This document shows positions 7,850 to 10,414 of a stretch of 10,414 bases of DNA, piece by piece (position 1 is the first letter of the stretch; each line of letters begins with the position of its first letter). The DNA comes from Burkholderiales bacterium (GTDB lineage Bacteria; Pseudomonadota; Gammaproteobacteria; Burkholderiales; Burkholderiaceae_E), in contig CP070753.1 of NCBI GenBank assembly GCA_020348765.1, positions 2,369,066 to 2,379,479 on the forward strand, read 5' to 3'. Position numbers and translations under genes: made by a program. The notes below the pieces were generated by a model. That model had not been told where the DNA came from. It made no database searches and saw only the letters and a program-made list of their open reading frames with translations.

Positions 7850-8827
7850 ATGGCCACGAAGATGATTCCGGCGACGATCCTGACCGGGTTTCTCGGCGCG
7901 GGAAAGACGACGCTGCTGAACCGGATCCTGAAGGAAGACCACGGCCAGCGCGTTGCGGTGATCGAGAACGAGTTCGGCGAGGAAGGGGTGGACAACGAGC
8001 TGCTGATGCAGAACCCCGGCGAGCAGATCCTCGAGATGAACAACGGCTGCATCTGCTGCACCGTGCGCGGCGACCTGGTCCGCATCCTGGGCGAGTTGCA
8101 GCAGCGCATGGACAGCGGTGAAATCCGCTTCGATCGGGTGATCATCGAGACCACTGGCCTGGCCGACCCGTCGCCGGTGGCGCAGACGTTCTTCATCGAC
8201 GAGGACGTCGCCGAGCGCTACCTGCTCGACGGCGTGATCACGGTCGTCGATGCCAAGCACGCGACGCAGCAACTGGACCAGCACCGCGAGGCGCAGGAAC
8301 AGGTCGGATTCGCGGACCGGATCCTGCTGTCCAAGGTCGACCTGGTCAGCGACGCAGAGCAGGCCGAGCTGCGCAGACGCCTGGCGGTGATCAACCCGCG
8401 GGCGCCGATCCGGGCGGTGCACTTCGGCCGGACCGAGATTGCGGACATCCTGGACATCCGCGGCTTCAATCTGAACGCGGTTCTGGACGTCAACCCGGAG
8501 TTCCTGTCGAGCGACGATCACACACATGACGACGCGGTCTCGTCGTTCGTGTTCCGCACCGAACGTGCGTTCGATCTGCACAAACTGGAAGAGTTCCTGG
8601 GAGGAATTATTCAGGTTTACGGTCCGGACATGTTGCGGTATAAAGGCGTGCTCTTCGTCAAGGGTGCGGAACGCCAGCTGGTCTTCCAGGGGGTCCACCA
8701 GATGATGGGAGCCGATTACGGTCGGCGCTGGCACTCCGGCGAGAAGCGCGGGAGCCGGATGGTGTTCATCGGCCGCAGTCTGCCCCGCGAGATGATCGTG
8801 CAGGGGCTGCAGCAGTGCCTCGCCTGA
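7850..8827 (+). CDS. COG0523 (CobW/P47K family) GTPase, putative zinc metallochaperone
   Basis: This 325-residue G3E-type GTPase belongs to COG0523, a family that includes CobW (cobalamin), YeiR, YjiA and ZNG1-like zinc chaperones. Walker A is GFLGAGKT (residues 13-20). The metal-binding CxCC motif is GCICC with C67, C69 and C70, followed by TVRGDL. Further motifs are [11 protein letters not shown] (100-110) and the guanine-specificity motif SKVD (161-164). A short His/Asp stretch, SSDDHTHDD (220-228), precedes the C-terminal CobW_C domain (about 230-325). Long His-rich tails are absent. The ATG at 7850 is supported by a GGGGAG Shine-Dalgarno 6-7 nt upstream; an in-frame TTG at 7832 is less likely. 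No cobalamin genes are nearby, so calling it cobW would be unsafe. The dksA gene follows directly. GTP hydrolysis and metal handling are family knowledge; zinc specificity is inference. Confidence 0.92.
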   Translation: MATKMIPATILTGFLGAGKTTLLNRILKEDHGQRVAVIENEFGEEGVDNELLMQNPGEQILEMNNGCICCTVRGDLVRILGELQQRMDSGEIRFDRVIIETTGLADPSPVAQTFFIDEDVAERYLLDGVITVVDAKHATQQLDQHREAQEQVGFADRILLSKVDLVSDAEQAELRRRLAVINPRAPIRAVHFGRTEIADILDIRGFNLNAVLDVNPEFLSSDDHTHDDAVSSFVFRTERAFDLHKLEEFLGGIIQVYGPDMLRYKGVLFVKGAERQLVFQGVHQMMGADYGRRWHSGEKRGSRMVFIGRSLPREMIVQGLQQCLA

Positions 8828-8941
8828 GCACTTCGGGCCGCTCGAGCGTCGCGTTCGAAGGGTGGTCGGGCATGCGCCGGCCGCACCGGGTTTGAAGGCA
8901 TTGCTTTGACGAGACTGGCAGCGGTCGACAACGGTAAAGAT
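8828..8941 (+). other. Gap between the COG0523 gene and dksA, no clear promoter or terminator
   Basis: The 114 nt contain a palindrome CGCTCGAGCG (8839-8848) flanked by CTTCG (8831-8835) and CGAAG (8856-8860). This could form a modest hairpin but has no T-run. TTGACG at 8906-8911 looks like a -35 box, but no matching -10 sits at the right distance. The TTG could instead be an alternative dksA start. Confidence 0.4.
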
Positions 8942-9370
8942 ATGGCGGCAACGAAAGAGAAAAGGCTTCTGACCGAAGCCGACTTGCTGAAGATGGCCGA
9001 GTCGGATTACATGAACGAGGCTCAGCTGACATTCTTCAGGCAGCGGCTGCAGGAGCTCGAGCGCGAGATACTGGCCAACGCCGACGAGACCACCGAACAT
9101 CTGCGCGAAACGGTCATCGTTCCCGATCCCGCGGACCGGGCCACGATCGAAGAAGAGCACGCACTGGAGCTGCGTACCCGCGATCGCGAGCGAAAGCTGC
9201 TGAAGAAGGTGCGGCAGTCGCTCGAGCGCATCGATGCCGGCGACTACGGCTACTGCGAGGAGACCGGCGAGCCGATCGGCCTGCCGCGCCTGCTGGCGCG
9301 GCCCACCGCGACCCTGTCGCTCGAGGCACAGCAGCGCCGGGAACTGCGGCAGAAACTCTACGGCGACTGA
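8942..9370 (+). CDS. dksA: DksA, RNA polymerase-binding transcription factor (cysteine-poor zinc-finger variant)
   Basis: DksA binds the RNA polymerase secondary channel and, with ppGpp, adjusts promoters in the stringent response. The 142-residue protein matches Burkholderiales DksA closely. Two coiled-coil helices cover about residues 25-100. The tip residues are intact in VPDPADRA, with D62, D65 and A67 matching E. coli D71, D74 and A76. The C-terminal zinc-finger region (101-130) keeps the E. coli spacing, but only the first ligand remains: C105, then T108, S126 and A129 in place of cysteines. The fold can therefore hardly bind zinc in the classic way. Such Cys-poor forms (for example the DksA2 type) are known to work without zinc. 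The ATG at 8942 is preferred because homologues start near RLLTEA; an in-frame TTG at 8906 would add 12 residues. Confidence 0.96.
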   Translation: MAATKEKRLLTEADLLKMAESDYMNEAQLTFFRQRLQELEREILANADETTEHLRETVIVPDPADRATIEEEHALELRTRDRERKLLKKVRQSLERIDAGDYGYCEETGEPIGLPRLLARPTATLSLEAQQRRELRQKLYGD

Positions 9371-9384
9371 CCGTCCGGCGGCTC

Positions 9385-9413
9385 GAATCGACCGCAGCCT
9401 GTTTCGTCGATTC
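9385..9413. repeat. Inverted repeat after dksA
   Basis: GAATCGAC (9385-9392) and GTCGATTC (9406-9413) are perfect 8-bp arms around a 13-nt loop, starting 14 nt after the dksA stop. CCGG at 9375-9378 and 9415-9418 can extend the stem. No T-run follows. It may be the dksA 3' hairpin or an operator over the -35 region of the next gene. Confidence 0.45.
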
Positions 9414-9418
9414 TCCGG

Positions 9419-9427
9419 TGCTAGACT
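9419..9427 (+). promoter_or_regulatory. Extended -10 promoter for the STAS-domain gene
   Basis: TGC followed by TAGACT gives an extended -10 element ending 30 nt before the GTG start. The -35 region near 9399-9404 (CTGTTT) is poor, as is usual for extended -10 promoters. The predicted transcription start lies at about 9433-9435. Confidence 0.45.
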
Positions 9428-9428
9428 C

Positions 9429-9450
9429 GGTTTCCACCTTGAAGGAAACC
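9429..9450. repeat. Inverted repeat covering the ribosome binding site of the STAS-domain gene
   Basis: GGTTTCC (9429-9435) and GGAAACC (9444-9450) form a perfect 7-bp inverted repeat with an 8-nt spacer. It begins 2 nt after the -10 element. The right arm includes most of the AAGGAA Shine-Dalgarno-like stretch (9442-9447). It could be a protein-binding operator, or an RNA hairpin that hides the ribosome binding site in transcripts reading through from dksA. Confidence 0.45.
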
Positions 9451-9457
9451 AGCTCCG

Positions 9458-10414
9458 GTGGTCTTCTCGCTGTTCGGACTCAAGCTCAGGGGTGAGTCGA
9501 GGAAGCGTCGCGATTCGCGCGCAGGCCGCGCACAAGACACGACGCTGCGCGGCCCGACCACCACGCCGCTGAACGATCGCGACGCTGCCAAGCGCGCGGT
9601 GGTCGCGAAGATCGATGCGATCGAATCCGAGATGGCGCTCGACGTCATCCCGGAGCCCGGAGCCGCGGACGCGACCCGTCGCGACGGCTCGGGGCGCAGC
9701 ATGCAGGCGCCTGCGGTCGGATCGCGCGAGCCGGTCCATCCGCCGCGCCCGGCGGCCCGGTCCGCGGAAGCGCCGGCGGGGCGGCGCGTCGAGCGCGGCC
9801 CGGCGCGTGCCACGGGCGCCGCGGCGGCACGCGCTGCGGGCCGGGATCGGCGCACGGCGCACGAAGCCGAGGCCGAAGCGCATTCGGTCGGCGCCGAGAC
9901 CTCGCAGATCATCGGCGACGAGGCGGACGCTTTCTCGCTCGAGATTTCCGGCTCGGGCGTGCCGGCCGAGATCGAAGAGGCCGCGATCCTGTACTCGAAC
10001 AATCAGGCCGAGACCGCCCTGATGCTGCTCCGTCACGCGGTCGAGGGCAACCAGCTGGGCCCGAACGCCGAGCAGGCCTGGCTGATGCTGCTCGACCTGT
10101 ACCAGCTGACCGGCCGGCGCGCCGAGGTCGAGGACCTTGCGATCAACTACGCGGCCCGGTTCGAGACCTCGCCGCCGACCTGGGTATCGGAGCAGGTGGC
10201 CGAATCGGGCGCCGAGCGCGAGCGCGAGGCCGGTGGTTCGCCCCCGGTCGTATTGCCGCCGATCATCGATGCCAACGCGGTGCGACAGTTCGAGACCGTG
10301 AGCCGGTTCCTGCAGCGCGACGGCTCGGCCACGGTCGATGCTGCCGCGGTCGCCAGCGTCGATCCGGTCGGCGCAGAGATCCTGCTGCGCGCGCTGTCTG
10401 CGTGGGCCGCGACC
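9458..10414 (+). CDS. TPR-like and STAS-domain protein, N-terminal 319 residues (C-terminus beyond right edge)
   Basis: The frame is open from a GTG at 9458 to the right edge (319 codons). A TGA at 9440-9442 in the same frame limits the start to this region, and AAGGAA lies 10 nt upstream. The protein begins VFSLFGLKLRG, with no signal peptide. Residues about 35-62 (TTTPLNDRDAAKRAVVAKID...) look conserved. Residues about 70-150 are Ala/Arg/Pro-rich and probably disordered. Residues about 160-240 form an alpha-helical repeat-like block (AAILYSNNQAETALMLLRHA, AWLMLLDLYQLTGRRAEVEDLA), similar to a TPR or the FimV C-terminal region. From about 262 a STAS-like segment begins (VVLPPIIDANAVRQFETV, then VASVDPVGAEILLRAL), as in MlaB or anti-anti-sigma proteins. 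Similar STAS genes sit between dksA and hslV in Burkholderiales, from memory. The function is unknown; domain calls are by eye. Confidence 0.75.
   Translation, partial: MVFSLFGLKLRGESRKRRDSRAGRAQDTTLRGPTTTPLNDRDAAKRAVVAKIDAIESEMALDVIPEPGAADATRRDGSGRSMQAPAVGSREPVHPPRPAARSAEAPAGRRVERGPARATGAAAARAAGRDRRTAHEAEAEAHSVGAETSQIIGDEADAFSLEISGSGVPAEIEEAAILYSNNQAETALMLLRHAVEGNQLGPNAEQAWLMLLDLYQLTGRRAEVEDLAINYAARFETSPPTWVSEQVAESGAEREREAGGSPPVVLPPIIDANAVRQFETVSRFLQRDGSATVDAAAVASVDPVGAEILLRALSAWAAT

Noticed and set aside
7850..8827. Naming the GTPase CobW with a role in cobalamin synthesis
   Set aside because: No cobalamin genes or cobalamin riboswitch are visible nearby, and most COG0523 members are not CobW. 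The family-level call is safer.
7550..10036. Very long open frame on the minus strand (about 828 codons) opposite rlmI, the COG0523 gene, dksA and the STAS gene
   Set aside because: It lies antisense to four well-supported genes, has no recognisable domain, and is rich in Arg/His/Gln/Ala as expected for the complement of high-GC coding DNA.

Overview
This window looks like chromosomal core DNA from a high-GC betaproteobacterium, most likely of the order Burkholderiales. Three things suggest this: the strong G/C bias at third codon positions, proteins that closely resemble the Burkholderia/Ralstonia versions of MetK, LpxL, DapF, DUF484, XerC and DksA, and the gene order, which matches from memory the block metK / two lipid A acyltransferases / dapF / DUF484 / xerC / ... 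/ COG0523 GTPase / dksA / STAS protein seen in that order (hslVU would be expected beyond the right edge). I could not run a search, so the taxonomy is inference.

Layout. Positions 1-645 (minus) hold the start of a DUF3391-domain protein, cut by the left edge. metK follows at 798-1967 (minus), with a TTG start, a strong Shine-Dalgarno, a near-consensus sigma70 promoter and an unusually long, hairpin-rich leader. From 2204 everything runs on the plus strand. First comes a tightly packed run: two tandem LpxL-type acyltransferases overlapping by 4 nt, dapF 7 nt later, a DUF484 gene 9 nt later and xerC 2 nt later. rlmI follows 51 nt after xerC, beyond a small hairpin. A new unit seems to start with a promoter-like site before the COG0523 (CobW/P47K) GTPase, followed by dksA. 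The last gene encodes a TPR-like plus STAS protein and is cut by the right edge; it has its own extended -10 promoter set between two inverted repeats.

How the genes fit together. The plus-strand run joins cell-envelope supply (lipid A acylation; meso-diaminopimelate from DapF for peptidoglycan and lysine) with chromosome dimer resolution (XerC with its usual DUF484 companion). RlmI is an rRNA methyltransferase. The COG0523 GTPase and DksA form a second theme. This DksA keeps only one of the four zinc-finger cysteines, and COG0523 GTPases are often metal chaperones, so the pair may relate to zinc limitation.

I see no mobile element, CRISPR array, tRNA/rRNA gene, toxin-antitoxin pair or defence island. 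The most interesting points are regulatory (the metK leader and the dksA-STAS intergenic region) and the zinc-ligand-poor DksA beside a COG0523 GTPase.
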